A stretch of DNA of 64,000 bases, taken from positions 3,162,001 through 3,226,000 of the forward strand of contig NZ_CP023439.1 of assembly GCF_002354895.1 (NCBI RefSeq), written 5' to 3'. The notes under the pieces were generated by a model. That model saw only the letters and a program-made list of their open reading frames with translations. It was not told the DNA's origin and did not search any database. Shown one piece after another: positions 50,095 to 60,690 of this stretch; the stretch's first letter is position 1; each line of letters opens with the position of its first letter. This DNA is from Thauera sp. K11. GTDB lineage: Bacteria > Pseudomonadota > Gammaproteobacteria > Burkholderiales > Rhodocyclaceae. Both the position numbers and the translations under genes were made by a program.

Positions 50095-51348
50095 ATGAGC
50101 AATCATCCCCCGGCCAAGACGGCCCCCATCCACGCCCCGATGTCCCAGTTCCCGGTCGAGAACGGCGAACTCGTCGTCGGCGGCATTCCGCTTTGCCGGC
50201 TGGCCGCCCGCGTCGGGCAGACGCCGTTCTACGCCTACGACCGCGGCCTGCTGACGCGGCGCGTCGCCGAACTGCGCGCGGCGCTGCCGGCGTCGGTCAA
50301 ACTGCACTACGCGATGAAGGCCAATCCGATGCCGGCGCTGGTCGGGCACATGGTGCAGCTGGTCGATGGCATCGACGTCGCCTCGGAGCGCGAACTGGCG
50401 GTGGCGCTGGACGCTGGCGCCGACCCGCGCGAGATCAGCTTCGCCGGCCCGGGCAAGCGCGACGCGGAACTCCTCCGCGCGGTGGCGGCGGGCATCCTGG
50501 TGAATGTCGAATCCTTCCGCGAGGTGCCGGTGCTCGCGCGCGCCTCGCAGGCGCTCGGGCTGCCGGCGCGCGTCGCGGTGCGCGTGAATCCGGATTTCGA
50601 GCTGAAGAGTTCGGCGGTGAAGATGGGCGGCGGCCCCAAGCCCTTCGGCGTCGATGCCGAAGAGGTGCCCGCGCTGCTGGCCGGGATCGGCCGCGCCGGC
50701 CTCGCCTTCGAGGGCTTCCACCTGTTCGCCGGCTCGCAGAACCTGAAGGCCGAAGCCATCGCCGACGCGCAGCAGAAGAGCCTCGCGCTGGCGCTGCGCC
50801 TGGCCGGATCGGCCCCCGCGCCGGTCAAGGTGCTGAACCTCGGCGGCGGCTTCGGCATCCCCTACTTTCCGGGAGACACGCGGCTGGATCTGGCGCCCAT
50901 CGCCGCCAGCCTCGCGGAAATCGCGCAGACTGCCGCACAAAGGCTGCCGGGCGCGGAACTCGTGCTGGAACTGGGCCGCTACCTGGTCGGCGAGGCCGGC
51001 GTGTATGTATGCAGGGTGACCGACCGCAAGGTGTCGCGCGGCCAGGTCTATCTCGTCACCGACGGCGGGCTGCATCACCACCTGTCGGCGAGCGGCAATT
51101 TCGGCCAGGTGATCCGCAAGAACCATCCGGTCGCCATCGGCAACCGGATGGACGAGGCTGCGGCCGCCGCGCCGGTTTCGGTGGTCGGCCCGCTATGCAC
51201 GCCGCTCGACCTGATCGCCGACCGCATGCCGCTGCCGGACGCGCAGCCGGGGGATCTGGTGGTGGTCTTCCAGTCGGGGGCCTACGGCGCCACCGCGAGC
51301 CCGGGCGGCTTTCTCAGCCATCCGGCGGTGGCGGAAGCGCTGGTCTGA
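50095..51348 (+). CDS. PLP-dependent decarboxylase, exosortase A system-associated
   Basis: 417-residue group IV (alanine-racemase-fold) decarboxylase related to diaminopimelate decarboxylase. VKLHYAMKANPMPALV holds the PLP Lys; FEGFHLFAGSQNL, LNLGGGFGIPYF and GRYLVGEAGVYVC bind cofactor phosphate, and VVGPLCTPLDLIADR carries the catalytic Cys. The subfamily marks exosortase-A (PEP-CTERM) loci. ATG at 50095 has GAGGAA nine bases upstream. The frame is open further back without support. Confidence 0.93.
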   Translation: MSNHPPAKTAPIHAPMSQFPVENGELVVGGIPLCRLAARVGQTPFYAYDRGLLTRRVAELRAALPASVKLHYAMKANPMPALVGHMVQLVDGIDVASERELAVALDAGADPREISFAGPGKRDAELLRAVAAGILVNVESFREVPVLARASQALGLPARVAVRVNPDFELKSSAVKMGGGPKPFGVDAEEVPALLAGIGRAGLAFEGFHLFAGSQNLKAEAIADAQQKSLALALRLAGSAPAPVKVLNLGGGFGIPYFPGDTRLDLAPIAASLAEIAQTAAQRLPGAELVLELGRYLVGEAGVYVCRVTDRKVSRGQVYLVTDGGLHHHLSASGNFGQVIRKNHPVAIGNRMDEAAAAAPVSVVGPLCTPLDLIADRMPLPDAQPGDLVVVFQSGAYGATASPGGFLSHPAVAEALV

Positions 51349-51420
51349 TCGGGCGGGCTCCGCCGGGCTGGAGTTACCCGCCTGCGCCCGCCGCAAACCC
51401 GGGAACGGCCGCCCGCCGGA

Positions 51421-51915
51421 TCAGAAGCGCGGGCCGGGACGATCGTCTCGGCCGCGGCCGCGGTCGTCCCGGCCCCGGTCGTCGGAGCGCTGATCGCCCC
51501 GGGCCAGCGCCACCGGTGCGGTGCCCGCGCACTTGCTCAGCCCTTTCCTGAACGTCACCGAGAAATCGCCGTCGCTGCCTTCCATGCAATAGCTCGCGCC
51601 GCCGTTCTCGAACACCCTGTAGTTCGAGGTGCTCGAACCGAAAGTGTAGACCACCCGCTCCCCCCTCGCGGACCAGGTGCCGACCTGCTTGGTCGGGTCG
51701 ACCTTGTCATTCGGCCCCATCTTGTAGTCGATCAGCCTGCCGCCCGGCTCGTGATACTCCTGCCAGGCGTCCTTGCCACGCGCCGTACACAGCGTATGGC
51801 CCTCGAGCAGCTCGGGCTTGACCGGCTGCTTGCCCGGGCACGCCGCCATCGCCTGGCCCGACGCGGCCAGCGAGCCCAGCGCGATGAGCCCCACCAAAAC
51901 ACTCGTCCTATCCAT
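51421..51915 (-). CDS. secreted protein of unknown function with Arg/Asp-rich tail
   Basis: 164 residues. A signal peptide (about 1-25, LVGLIALGSLAASGQAMA) precedes a small Cys-containing domain (CPGKQPVKPELLEGHTLCTA, KVDPTKQVGTWSARGERVVYTFG, ASYCMEG). The last 25 residues are a low-complexity RGDQRSDDRGRDDRGRGRDD tail. The domain resembles short periplasmic proteins of unknown role. ATG at 51915 has AAGGAG upstream; longer starts lack it. It interrupts the plus-strand EPS run on the opposite strand. Confidence 0.75.
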   Translation of the reverse strand: MDRTSVLVGLIALGSLAASGQAMAACPGKQPVKPELLEGHTLCTARGKDAWQEYHEPGGRLIDYKMGPNDKVDPTKQVGTWSARGERVVYTFGSSTSNYRVFENGGASYCMEGSDGDFSVTFRKGLSKCAGTAPVALARGDQRSDDRGRDDRGRGRDDRPGPRF

Positions 51916-52055
51916 GACCACTCCTTGCAATCGCCCGCACCAGGAATCCCACGCGTGCCCCGGCCTGGAGAACCCGTTCCGCTGCGCCAGCCCGACGACA
52001 ACGTTCGCAGTTTGCCGCATCCCGTACGACAATTGCAGCGGTCGTTAACGAATTC

Positions 52056-55000
52056 ATGCGGACGATGAGCACCAATCCACACCAGCCCGCCTCACGTGCG
52101 TGGCAACACGCGCGGCTGGCCATCGCCTGGGCAGTGTTCGTGACCTACGGCAGCCTGGTTCCGCTCGAATTCAGGCCCAACCCGAACGCCTGGCAGCAGT
52201 TCCTGCACACGCCGTGGCTGCAGTTGGGCGTCGGGTCGCGGGCGGACTGGGTGGCCAACATCCTCCTGTACGTCGTCCTCGCCTACTTCGCCGCCGGCGC
52301 GGTATGGACCCTGCGCGCGGCCCGCGGCCTGCGCATCGTGCTGCTGGGCGTCGTGCTGGGAGCCTGCCTGGCGCTCGCCGCCGGCATCGAATTCCTGCAG
52401 CTCTTTTTTCCGCCGCGCACGGTGTCGCTCAACGACCTGCTCGCGGAAGGCATCGGAACCATGCTCGGCGCCGGGCTGTGGTTCGTGTCCGGCAGGCGGG
52501 TGGCCGCGATGTGGGAGCGCTTCACCGCGGGCGGCACGCACAGCATCCGCGCGCTGCTGGCACTGTATGCGCTGGGTTACCTGGGGCTCAGCTTCTTCCC
52601 CTACGACTTCCTGGTTTCGTCCGGCGAACTCGCGGCCAAGCTCGCCAGGCCGGACAGCTTCGGCATCGGGCCGGGGCTGTCCTGCGGCAGCGGCTTCACC
52701 TGCAGCGTCAAGCTGCTGGTCGAGGCGCTGCTGGTGGTGCCGTTCGGGCTGCTGCTGGTCCTGGCGCGGGCCGGCCGCGGCGGCGTCCGTGCGATGGCGC
52801 CCGTGTGGGGTCTGGCGGCCGGGGCGGCGCTGGGGCTCGTGGTCGAGGCGGTGCAGATCGTCCTCGCGTCGGGCACCACGCAGCTCGTCTCCGTCCTCAC
52901 CCGCGCCCTGGGCGGGGCCTGGGGCGTGATGCTGGCGGGCAGCCATCCGCGCCGCTGGCTGGACTACTCGCCGGCAGCGGCGCGGCGCGTCATTCTCATG
53001 CTGCTGCCGGTTCATATCGGCCTGGCCCTTGCGCTCAACGGCCTGCTGCCGCTGCAACTGCAGCCGGAATGGGCGGCGCTGGAAAAGCTCGACGGGCTGC
53101 GCTTCCTGCCCTTCTACTACCACTACTACACGAGCGAGACCGCCGCCGTGCGCAGCCTGCTGTTCGTCGCCGGCAGCTACGCGCCGGTCGGGGTCGCGGC
53201 GGCCATCGGCTGGCCGGCCACGCCGCGGCGCGCCGCCATCGGCGCGGTCCTCTTCACCCTGGTGCTGTGCTTCGCCATCGAACTGCTGAAGCTGTTCTCG
53301 GTCGGCACACGCCCCGACCCCACCAACCTGCTGATCGCCGCGGCAAGCGCATGGGGCCTGCACTGGGTCGTGCGGCGGCTCCTGGCGCATGGCGCCGCCT
53401 GGGTGGAGGCGCCGGGCCAGGCGGCGACGCGCCCCGCACCGCCCGCCGCCCGCGGCGCGACGGCCTGGCGGCCGGTGCTGCTCGGCGCAGTGCTGCCGGT
53501 CGCCGCATTGTTCGCCGTCGTGGCCACCACCGTCCCGTCCGCGCCGCCCGCCGGTCCGCTCGACGGGGCAGCCGCCACCTACCCTCCGCCGTCGGCGATC
53601 CCACCGGTCGATCTGCCCGAATTCCGCTTCGCCCGCCCGCGCCTGCCGCATCCGTCGCCGGGCGACATCGCCCTGCTGCAGGCCCGCAATCCGGGCTATC
53701 TCGGCCAGATCGCCAACATCGCCCGCACCAACCCCGGCGCGGTGGACGCGGCCATCCTGGCCGCCGCAGTGAAACCGTACAGCGTCGACCTCGCCCGCAC
53801 CCACGAGAAGCTGATGGCGCTGCGGTTCTGGGAACGCGGCCACGCCCAGGTCAAGCCCCTGGCGCTGGCCTACGACTGGCTGTACGACCAATGGACGGTG
53901 CCGGAGCGCGAGTCCCTGCGCGACAAGCTCGCCGAGGGCTGCGACTACGTCATCGACGTCATCCGCAAGGAGCAGCTCTCGCCCTACAACGTCTACCTCT
54001 ACAACGCGCCGCTGCAGGCGCTGATGGCCTGCGCCATCGCGCTGTACCGCGACCATCCGCGCGGCGGGGCCTACATGACCTTCACGCACGAACTGTGGAA
54101 GAACCGCGTGCTGCCGGTGTGGCGGCAGGTCTTCGGGCGCAACGGGGGCTGGCACGAGGGCGGCGAGTACGTTGCCATCGGCATCGGCCAGGCCATCTAC
54201 ACGCTGCCGGCGATGTGGCGCGCCGCCACCGGCGAGGATCTCTTCGACACGGAACCCGGCATCCGCGGCTTCCTGGACTTCCTCGTCCATCGCACGCGGC
54301 CGGATGGCACGCAGTACCGCTGGGGCGACGGCTCGCACTTCCTGCGCCAGCCGCCCGACGCCGTGCCGCTCGCGCTCGAATACCGCCACGCGGCGGCCTA
54401 TGCGCTGGCGCCGCCGCAGCGCGGGCCGGTGCCGACCGGCTGGCCGTGGGGACCGCTGTCGGACGCTTCGCCGATCGATCCGCACGCCGCCGGGGCGCTG
54501 CCGCCGGCGCGCCTGTTCGACGGCATCGGCATGCTCGTGGCGCGCAGCGACTGGTCGCCCGACGCCACCTACGTCAGCTTCAAGGCCGGCGACAACTTCT
54601 GGTCGCACAGCCATCTCGACCAGGGTGCGTTCACGATCTACAAGGGCGGCGAACTCGCCATCGACAGCGGCCTCTATGGCCCGGCCTACGGCTCGGACCA
54701 CCACATGAACTACACCTACCAGAGCATCGCGCACAACCTCGTCACCGTCACCGACCCGGGCGACGTGATGCCCGGCCCCGGCTTCGACGCCGGCAATCCG
54801 CGCCACTACGCCAACGACGGCGGCCAGCGCCGCATCGGCTCGGGCTGGGGGGTGGAGGCGGCGCCGCTGGACCTGGCCGAGTGGCAGAAGCGGCGCGACA
54901 CCTACCACACCGGCCGCATCGTCCAGCATCTCGACGAGGACGACCTCGTCGTCGCCGTCGCCGACCTCACCCCGGCCTACACCAACAGCCAGTCCGGCCG

Positions 55001-55628
55001 TGGCACCTTCGCCCACCGCACGAAGCGGGTCGAGCGCCTGTGGCGGGTGTTCGGCTACGACCGCGCCAACGACGCCATCGTCGTGTTCGACGACGTCGTC
55101 GCCACCGACGCGGCCTTCCGCAAGCGCTGGCTGCTGCATGCGATCGAACCGCCGCTCGCCGGCGCCGACACCTTCAGCCTGTTCATCGCCGCCAGCGCGC
55201 AGCCGGGCCACGGCGGCGGCCAGCTCCTCGGCCACGTGCTGCTGCCGCGCAAGCCGCTGCTGAACGTCATCGGCGGCCCCGGTTTCGAGTTCTTCGTCGA
55301 TGGCAAGAACTACGACGACGGCGGCAGGGTGCGCGAAGCCATGCAGAAGACCGGCCCCGGCCGCCCGGAGCCCGGCAGTTGGCGCATCGAGCTGATGCCG
55401 CCGAGCGAGGCGAAGGAAGACCAGTTCCTGGTCGTCATGCTGCCCACGCTCGCCGGCCACACGCCGCAGGCCGTCGTGCACCGGCTGGAGGACGGCGGCC
55501 GCGTCGGCGCCGAAGTGATCGGACCGCAGCGCACCACGCGCTGGTGGTACCGGCCCGGTACGCAGGGGGTGGAGATCGAGGTCGTCGGATCGGACGGCGC
55601 CCGAAGACACCTCCTCGCCCCCCGCTGA
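52056..55628 (+). CDS. VanZ-like membrane domain fused to heparinase II/III-type lyase
   Basis: 1190 residues. The N-terminal ~500 residues hold about a dozen hydrophobic segments with VanZ-like signatures (PFRPNP-type [54 protein letters not shown]), and a similar arrangement recurs near 220-300. After a Pro/Ala linker the C-terminal ~600 residues form an alginate-lyase/heparinase-like toroid and beta-sheet domain: [23 protein letters not shown], and [20 protein letters not shown] with its metal/catalytic His. Presumably anchored in the inner membrane with the lyase outside, trimming uronic-acid polymer during export. Start could also be 52065. Confidence 0.85.
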   Translation: MRTMSTNPHQPASRAWQHARLAIAWAVFVTYGSLVPLEFRPNPNAWQQFLHTPWLQLGVGSRADWVANILLYVVLAYFAAGAVWTLRAARGLRIVLLGVVLGACLALAAGIEFLQLFFPPRTVSLNDLLAEGIGTMLGAGLWFVSGRRVAAMWERFTAGGTHSIRALLALYALGYLGLSFFPYDFLVSSGELAAKLARPDSFGIGPGLSCGSGFTCSVKLLVEALLVVPFGLLLVLARAGRGGVRAMAPVWGLAAGAALGLVVEAVQIVLASGTTQLVSVLTRALGGAWGVMLAGSHPRRWLDYSPAAARRVILMLLPVHIGLALALNGLLPLQLQPEWAALEKLDGLRFLPFYYHYYTSETAAVRSLLFVAGSYAPVGVAAAIGWPATPRRAAIGAVLFTLVLCFAIELLKLFSVGTRPDPTNLLIAAASAWGLHWVVRRLLAHGAAWVEAPGQAATRPAPPAARGATAWRPVLLGAVLPVAALFAVVATTVPSAPPAGPLDGAAATYPPPSAIPPVDLPEFRFARPRLPHPSPGDIALLQARNPGYLGQIANIARTNPGAVDAAILAAAVKPYSVDLARTHEKLMALRFWERGHAQVKPLALAYDWLYDQWTVPERESLRDKLAEGCDYVIDVIRKEQLSPYNVYLYNAPLQALMACAIALYRDHPRGGAYMTFTHELWKNRVLPVWRQVFGRNGGWHEGGEYVAIGIGQAIYTLPAMWRAATGEDLFDTEPGIRGFLDFLVHRTRPDGTQYRWGDGSHFLRQPPDAVPLALEYRHAAAYALAPPQRGPVPTGWPWGPLSDASPIDPHAAGALPPARLFDGIGMLVARSDWSPDATYVSFKAGDNFWSHSHLDQGAFTIYKGGELAIDSGLYGPAYGSDHHMNYTYQSIAHNLVTVTDPGDVMPGPGFDAGNPRHYANDGGQRRIGSGWGVEAAPLDLAEWQKRRDTYHTGRIVQHLDEDDLVVAVADLTPAYTNSQSGRGTFAHRTKRVERLWRVFGYDRANDAIVVFDDVVATDAAFRKRWLLHAIEPPLAGADTFSLFIAASAQPGHGGGQLLGHVLLPRKPLLNVIGGPGFEFFVDGKNYDDGGRVREAMQKTGPGRPEPGSWRIELMPPSEAKEDQFLVVMLPTLAGHTPQAVVHRLEDGGRVGAEVIGPQRTTRWWYRPGTQGVEIEVVGSDGARRHLLAPR

Positions 55629-55771
55629 GCAGGACCGGGGCCGCGCGTCGGCGGATGGCCGGGTCCGCGGCGGCGGAGCCTCCATCGGCCGCCGATGCGA
55701 TAATCCGCGGCGGATATCCCGTCCCCGCCCCGGAAGCGGGCAGCATGCAGTCGAACCGCGGAGAACCCTTC

Positions 55772-56833
55772 ATGCGCATCCTCGTCACCGGCGGCGCCGG
55801 CTTCATCGGCTCGGCCGTCGTGCGCCACCTCATCCGGGACACGCCCCACGAGGTGGCCAACGTGGACAAGCTCACCTATGCCGGCAACCTCGAATCGCTC
55901 GCCGGGGTGGCCGATTCGCCGCGCTACCGCTTCCACGAGATCGACATCTGCGACGGACCGGCGCTGGCGGCGGTCTTCGCCGGATTCCGCCCCGACGCGG
56001 TGATGCACCTGGCAGCCGAATCCCACGTCGACCGCTCCATCGACGGCCCGGCCGCCTTCATCGAGACCAACCTCGTCGGCACCTACACCCTGCTCGAAGC
56101 CGCGCGCAGCCATTGGCAGGCGCTGCCGCAGGCGGACCGGGACGCCTTCCGCTTCCACCACGTGTCCACCGACGAGGTCTATGGCGACCTCGCCGGCACG
56201 CACGACCTGTTCACCGAGACCACGCCCTACGCGCCCAGCTCGCCCTACTCCGCCTCCAAGGCCGGCTCCGACCACCTGGTGCGCGCCTGGCAGCGCACCT
56301 ACGGCCTGCCCACGCTGGTGACCAACTGCTCCAACAACTACGGCCCCTTCCACTTCCCGGAAAAGCTCATCCCCCACATCATCCTCAACGCGCTGCACGG
56401 CCAGCCGCTGCCGGTGTATGGCGACGGCGCGCAGATCCGCGACTGGCTGTACGTGGAAGACCACGCCCGCGCCTTGGTGCAGGTCGTCGGCCGCGGCCGC
56501 CCCGGCGAGACCTACAACATCGGCGGCCACAACGAGAAGCGCAATCTGGAAGTGGTCGAGACCTTGTGCGACCTGCTCGAAGAACTCGCGCCCGGCAAGC
56601 CCGCCGGCGTCGCCCGCTACCGCGACCTCGTCACCTTCGTCAAGGACCGCCCAGGCCACGACCGCCGCTACGCCATCGATGCCTCCAAGATCCAGCGCGA
56701 ACTGGGCTGGACGCCGCAGGAGACCTTCGACAGCGGCATCCGCAGGACGGTGCAGTGGTACCTGCGGAACGAGGCGTGGTGGCGGCGGGTGTTGAGCGGG
56801 GAATACCGGCTGGGAAGGCTGGGGCAAGGCTGA
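55772..56833 (+). CDS. rfbB: dTDP-glucose 4,6-dehydratase
   Basis: 353-residue SDR enzyme making dTDP-4-keto-6-deoxyglucose. NAD site [46 protein letters not shown], the catalytic [12 protein letters not shown] and [21 protein letters not shown]. Start at 55772 with GGAGAA upstream. First of the rfbB-rfbA-rfbC set. Confidence 0.96.
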   Translation: MRILVTGGAGFIGSAVVRHLIRDTPHEVANVDKLTYAGNLESLAGVADSPRYRFHEIDICDGPALAAVFAGFRPDAVMHLAAESHVDRSIDGPAAFIETNLVGTYTLLEAARSHWQALPQADRDAFRFHHVSTDEVYGDLAGTHDLFTETTPYAPSSPYSASKAGSDHLVRAWQRTYGLPTLVTNCSNNYGPFHFPEKLIPHIILNALHGQPLPVYGDGAQIRDWLYVEDHARALVQVVGRGRPGETYNIGGHNEKRNLEVVETLCDLLEELAPGKPAGVARYRDLVTFVKDRPGHDRRYAIDASKIQRELGWTPQETFDSGIRRTVQWYLRNEAWWRRVLSGEYRLGRLGQG

Positions 56834-56995
56834 GCGGAGCATCGTCCGCCGCTCGATCACGCCCGGGCGCCCCCGCCGCGAGAGATGCCCGGCCGACACC
56901 GGCAGCAAGACTTCGCGTACGGCTGCCGGATGCATAATTCACCGCCGCGTCACTGCGCCGAGGCGAAAATGGCGCGCCATCCCCTGGAGCAAGCA

Positions 56996-57874
56996 ATGAA
57001 AGGCATCATCCTCGCCGGCGGCTCCGGCACGCGGCTGCACCCCATCACGCGCGGGGTTTCCAAGCAGTTGCTGCCGATCTACGACAAGCCGATGATCTAT
57101 TACCCGCTGTCGGTACTGATGCTGGCCGGCATCCGCGAGGTCCTCGTCATTTCCACGCCCGACGATCTGCCCAATTTCCGCAAGCTCCTGGGCGACGGCA
57201 GCGACTTCGGCATCTCGCTCGCCTACGCCGCACAACCGTCGCCCGACGGCCTCGCGCAAGCCTTCCTGATCGGCGAGGAATTCATCGGCAAGGACAGCGT
57301 GTGCCTCATCCTGGGCGACAACATCTTCTACGGCTACGGCTTCAGCGCCATCCTGCACGAAGCCGCCGCGCGCGGGAGCGGCGCCACGATCTTCGGCTAT
57401 CACGTCAACGATCCGGAGCGCTTCGGCGTGGTCGAGTTCGATGCCGGCGGCAAGGCCGTCTCCATCGAGGAAAAACCCAGGGTGCCGAAATCCAGCTACG
57501 CCGTCACCGGCCTCTACTTCTACGACAACGACGTCGTCCGCATCGCCGGACAGGTCAAGCCCTCCGCCCGCGGCGAACTCGAGATCACCGATGTCAACAA
57601 CGCCTACCTGCAGCGCGGCGACCTCCACGTCAGCGTGCTCGGCCGCGGCTTCGCCTGGCTGGACACCGGCACCCACGATTCCCTGATGGAAGCCAGCCAC
57701 TTCGTCCAGACCATCGAGGCACGCCAGGGCCTGAAGATCGCCTGCCTGGAGGAAATCGCCTACCGCAACGGCTGGCTGTCGGGCGAACAGCTCGCCCGGG
57801 AGGCCGACGTCCTCGGCAATACCGGCTACGGCAAGTACCTGCAGCGGATACTCGCGCACGGTCCGGCGAGATGA
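56996..57874 (+). CDS. rfbA: glucose-1-phosphate thymidylyltransferase
   Basis: 292 residues, [39 protein letters not shown], then [29 protein letters not shown] and [16 protein letters not shown]. Makes dTDP-glucose, the RfbB substrate. The frame extends upstream but this ATG is the canonical start. Between rfbB and rfbC. Confidence 0.97.
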   Translation: MKGIILAGGSGTRLHPITRGVSKQLLPIYDKPMIYYPLSVLMLAGIREVLVISTPDDLPNFRKLLGDGSDFGISLAYAAQPSPDGLAQAFLIGEEFIGKDSVCLILGDNIFYGYGFSAILHEAAARGSGATIFGYHVNDPERFGVVEFDAGGKAVSIEEKPRVPKSSYAVTGLYFYDNDVVRIAGQVKPSARGELEITDVNNAYLQRGDLHVSVLGRGFAWLDTGTHDSLMEASHFVQTIEARQGLKIACLEEIAYRNGWLSGEQLAREADVLGNTGYGKYLQRILAHGPAR

Positions 57875-58001
57875 CCGCGCTCCCGCGACAGGCATCGGCA
57901 GCGTCGCGCCAAGCGCGACACGCACGGCATCCGGTTCGCGGTGCCATAATTCCCCGCCTTCGCCCGCCCCAGGACCCGTACATCGCACACCGGCCTCCGG
58001 A

Positions 58002-58547
58002 ATGAAAATCATCGAAACCGCCCTGCCCGGCGTACTGATCATCGAACCGAAGGTCTTCGGCGACGCGCGCGGCTTCTTCCTGGAAACCTTCCAGGCCGAG
58101 CGCTACCGCGAAGCGGGGATCGCGCAGCCCTTCGTCCAGGACAATCATTCCCGCTCGCAGCGCGGCGTGCTGCGCGGACTGCATTTCCAGAGGTCGCGCC
58201 CGCAGGGCAAACTGGTGCGCGTCAGCTGCGGGGCGGTGTATGACGTGGCAGCCGACGTCGATCCCGCCTCGCCGACGTTCGGCCGCCACGTGGGCGTCGA
58301 ACTGGACGACGGCAATCACCGGCAGATGTGGATTCCGCCCGGATATGCCCACGGATTCTGCGTCATCAGCGAAGTCGCCGATCTCGAGTACAAGTGCACC
58401 GACTTCTACCGCCCCGAAGACGAAGCCGGCGTGATCTGGAACGACCCCGGCCTCGCCATTCCCTGGCCTGTCGAGCATCCCCTGCTGTCGGCCAAGGACG
58501 CGAAGCTGCCGACGCTCGGGCAGATGGGCCGGACACCCGGCGGATGA
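58002..58547 (+). CDS. rfbC: dTDP-4-dehydrorhamnose 3,5-epimerase
   Basis: 181-residue cupin epimerase: PKVFGDARGFFLETFQAERY, QDNHSRSQRGVLRGLHFQ with the catalytic His, VSCGAVYDVAADVDP, WIPPGYAHGFCVIS and DLEYKCTDFY. It would lead to dTDP-4-keto-L-rhamnose. The reductase RfbD that normally completes rhamnose synthesis is not found next to it or elsewhere in the window. Confidence 0.96.
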   Translation: MKIIETALPGVLIIEPKVFGDARGFFLETFQAERYREAGIAQPFVQDNHSRSQRGVLRGLHFQRSRPQGKLVRVSCGAVYDVAADVDPASPTFGRHVGVELDDGNHRQMWIPPGYAHGFCVISEVADLEYKCTDFYRPEDEAGVIWNDPGLAIPWPVEHPLLSAKDAKLPTLGQMGRTPGG

Positions 58548-58634
58548 CGCCGGGCATTCCCGAGGAGTCCGCGACATGCCCGGCCATCCCGCATCGCGCA
58601 AGAGCCCGCCTCCGGTGCCGGGGAGCGAGAGCGC

Positions 58635-59864
58635 ATGAAGCAGCTCCACGTCGTCGGCAGCTACCCCGTGGGAACGCACACCTTCGTTCTCTGGCAGTTG
58701 CACGGCGCCCTGGCGCGGGGACATGAGGTTCATGTCCTGGCGGCGAACCGCGGCAACGAGGCGGGCCAGGCGATGGTTTCCCGGCTCGGCCTCCAGGGGG
58801 TGCGGGCAACCTGCGCCGGCTTTCGGGACTACCCCGCGCTGGGCCTCGATCTGCGCCGGTTCGAACGGCGATTCGCCGCCGCGGCGAACAGCGCCCTATA
58901 CGGCCGCCTGCTCGCCGAACGCCGGAAGACCTTCTTCTGCGACCTCGTGTCGCGCCCGGGGATTGCCGGCGTCGATCTCGTCCAGGTCCATTTCGTCCAG
59001 TGGGCCGTGGAGGTCGGCATCCCGCTGGCCCGCCTGCTGGACAAGCCCTGCGTCGTGACCGCCCACGGCGCCGTCTCGGACACGAACCCGGACTTTCTCA
59101 AGCACGTGCAGGCGGAGGCCGATGCCATCGTCCTCGTCAGCGACGGAGAACTCGAAGCATGGGCCCGATGCACGGGCTCGGACCGCAAACTGTCGCGGGT
59201 CTGGAACGGACTGCCCCTGCCATCGCTCCCTGCCGCGCGTCCGCCCCACGCGCAGGCCGGCACGCTCGAAATCGTGACGATCGGCCGGCTCGCGCAGGAA
59301 AAGCGCATCGCCGACGCCATCGACGCGGTCGCTCGCGTCGACGCGAGCGGACCGCTCCGCTGCAACCTGTCGATCTTCGGCGAAGGCCCCCTGCGCGAAC
59401 CGCTCGGCGCCTGCATCCGCGAACTCGGGATGGACGACCGCATCCGCCTCGAGGGCAACGTTCCCCACGACCGGATCATGGCCCGGCTCGCCGCATCCGA
59501 CCTTCTCGTGCATGCGGCCGACGTAGAGCCGTTCGGCATGGCCATGATCGAGGCGATGGCAGTGGGACTGCCGGTCGTCGCGGCCCGCTCCAGCGGGGCG
59601 GTCCAGATCGTCGCCGATGGCAGCACCGGCCTGCTCTTCGCCTGCGGCGACGTCGACGGTCTCGCGGCCGGCATCCGGACGCTCGGCGCGGACGGGGGGT
59701 TGCGTCGGGCGATGGGGGAGGCGGGACGCGAGCGTGCAGCGCGGCTCTTCTCCCTCGATTCGCACATCGCCGGCATGGAACGTCTCTGGGAGACGGCCAT
59801 CGCGCGCCACCGCGGCGATAGCGGCCACACCACCTTTCATCAGCCCGGGGAGCGACGCCCATGA
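58635..59864 (+). CDS. glycosyltransferase family 4
   Basis: 409 residues, GT-B fold: N-terminal GTHTFVLWQLHGALARGHEVHVLA, then CVVTAHGAVSDTNP, and the C-terminal donor site IVTIGRLAQEKRI and EPFGMAMIEAMAVGLPVVAARSSG with the paired Glu of retaining GT4 enzymes. Adds a sugar to the exopolysaccharide repeat unit; donor and acceptor unknown. The start of the next gene overlaps its stop (ATGA). Confidence 0.9.
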   Translation: MKQLHVVGSYPVGTHTFVLWQLHGALARGHEVHVLAANRGNEAGQAMVSRLGLQGVRATCAGFRDYPALGLDLRRFERRFAAAANSALYGRLLAERRKTFFCDLVSRPGIAGVDLVQVHFVQWAVEVGIPLARLLDKPCVVTAHGAVSDTNPDFLKHVQAEADAIVLVSDGELEAWARCTGSDRKLSRVWNGLPLPSLPAARPPHAQAGTLEIVTIGRLAQEKRIADAIDAVARVDASGPLRCNLSIFGEGPLREPLGACIRELGMDDRIRLEGNVPHDRIMARLAASDLLVHAADVEPFGMAMIEAMAVGLPVVAARSSGAVQIVADGSTGLLFACGDVDGLAAGIRTLGADGGLRRAMGEAGRERAARLFSLDSHIAGMERLWETAIARHRGDSGHTTFHQPGERRP

Positions 59865-60628
59865 ATGCGCTGGAAAAACGACTGATCGATGCCGCCGACA
59901 GGTTCGGACTCGCCTTGATGCCGAAGTGGCGAATGGTGCGCCTGCCCATGGCCGAACATCTGGGCAGCGTCTTCCGCAAGTACGGGATCGACGCGGTGAT
60001 CGACGTCGGCGCCAATGTCGGGCAATACGGCGATTTCCTGCGCAACGAGGTCGGCTTCGAGGGATGGATACTGAGTTTCGAACCCCATCCGACGACGTTC
60101 GCAACCCTCGCCCGGCACGTCGAGGCGGACGAACGCTGGCTGGCCTTCAAGATGGCGCTGGGCGCCGCGCCGGGCACGGCGACCCTGCACGTAGCGGGCC
60201 ACAGCACCCTGAATTCGCTGCGCGAGCCGGACTTCGCCGCAACGGAGATGGCGGCGCTCAAGCGCCGGATCGTGCAAGAGGAAGAGGTTCCGGTCGAGAC
60301 CTTCGACCGCCAGGTCATGCCCCTCCTGCAGCAACACGGCCTGCACCGCCCCTACCTCAAGATGGACACCCAGGGGTTCGACCTCGAAGTCCTGCGCGGC
60401 GCCGGCGAAGGGCTCGGCTCGCTCGCCGGACTCCAGTTCGAAGGCTCCATCGTGCCGCTCTACCGCGACATGCCGTCCTATGCCGAGATGCTGGAACATC
60501 TCTCCCCGAGAGGCTTCTCGATCTCCGGCCTGTTTCCGGTAGCCCACGATGCCGCCCTGCAGCTTCTCGAGTTCGACTGCATCATGGTGAGTACCAACCA
60601 CGCACGGCGCATCCTCGATGCCCAGTGA
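59861..60628 (+). CDS. FkbM family methyltransferase
   Basis: 255 residues. S-adenosylmethionine site VIDVGANVGQYGDFLRNEVGFEGWILSFEPHP, and the family segment YLKMDTQGFDLEVLRGAGEGL. Probably O-methylates a sugar of the exopolymer. It overlaps the GT4 gene by four bases, so the two are translated together. Confidence 0.9.
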   Translation: MNALEKRLIDAADRFGLALMPKWRMVRLPMAEHLGSVFRKYGIDAVIDVGANVGQYGDFLRNEVGFEGWILSFEPHPTTFATLARHVEADERWLAFKMALGAAPGTATLHVAGHSTLNSLREPDFAATEMAALKRRIVQEEEVPVETFDRQVMPLLQQHGLHRPYLKMDTQGFDLEVLRGAGEGLGSLAGLQFEGSIVPLYRDMPSYAEMLEHLSPRGFSISGLFPVAHDAALQLLEFDCIMVSTNHARRILDAQ

Positions 60629-60690
60629 CCCGCAGTGCGCCGGCTCCGCAATCGGGCCGATGTTCAAGGAATACCGGATAGCAAACAGAC

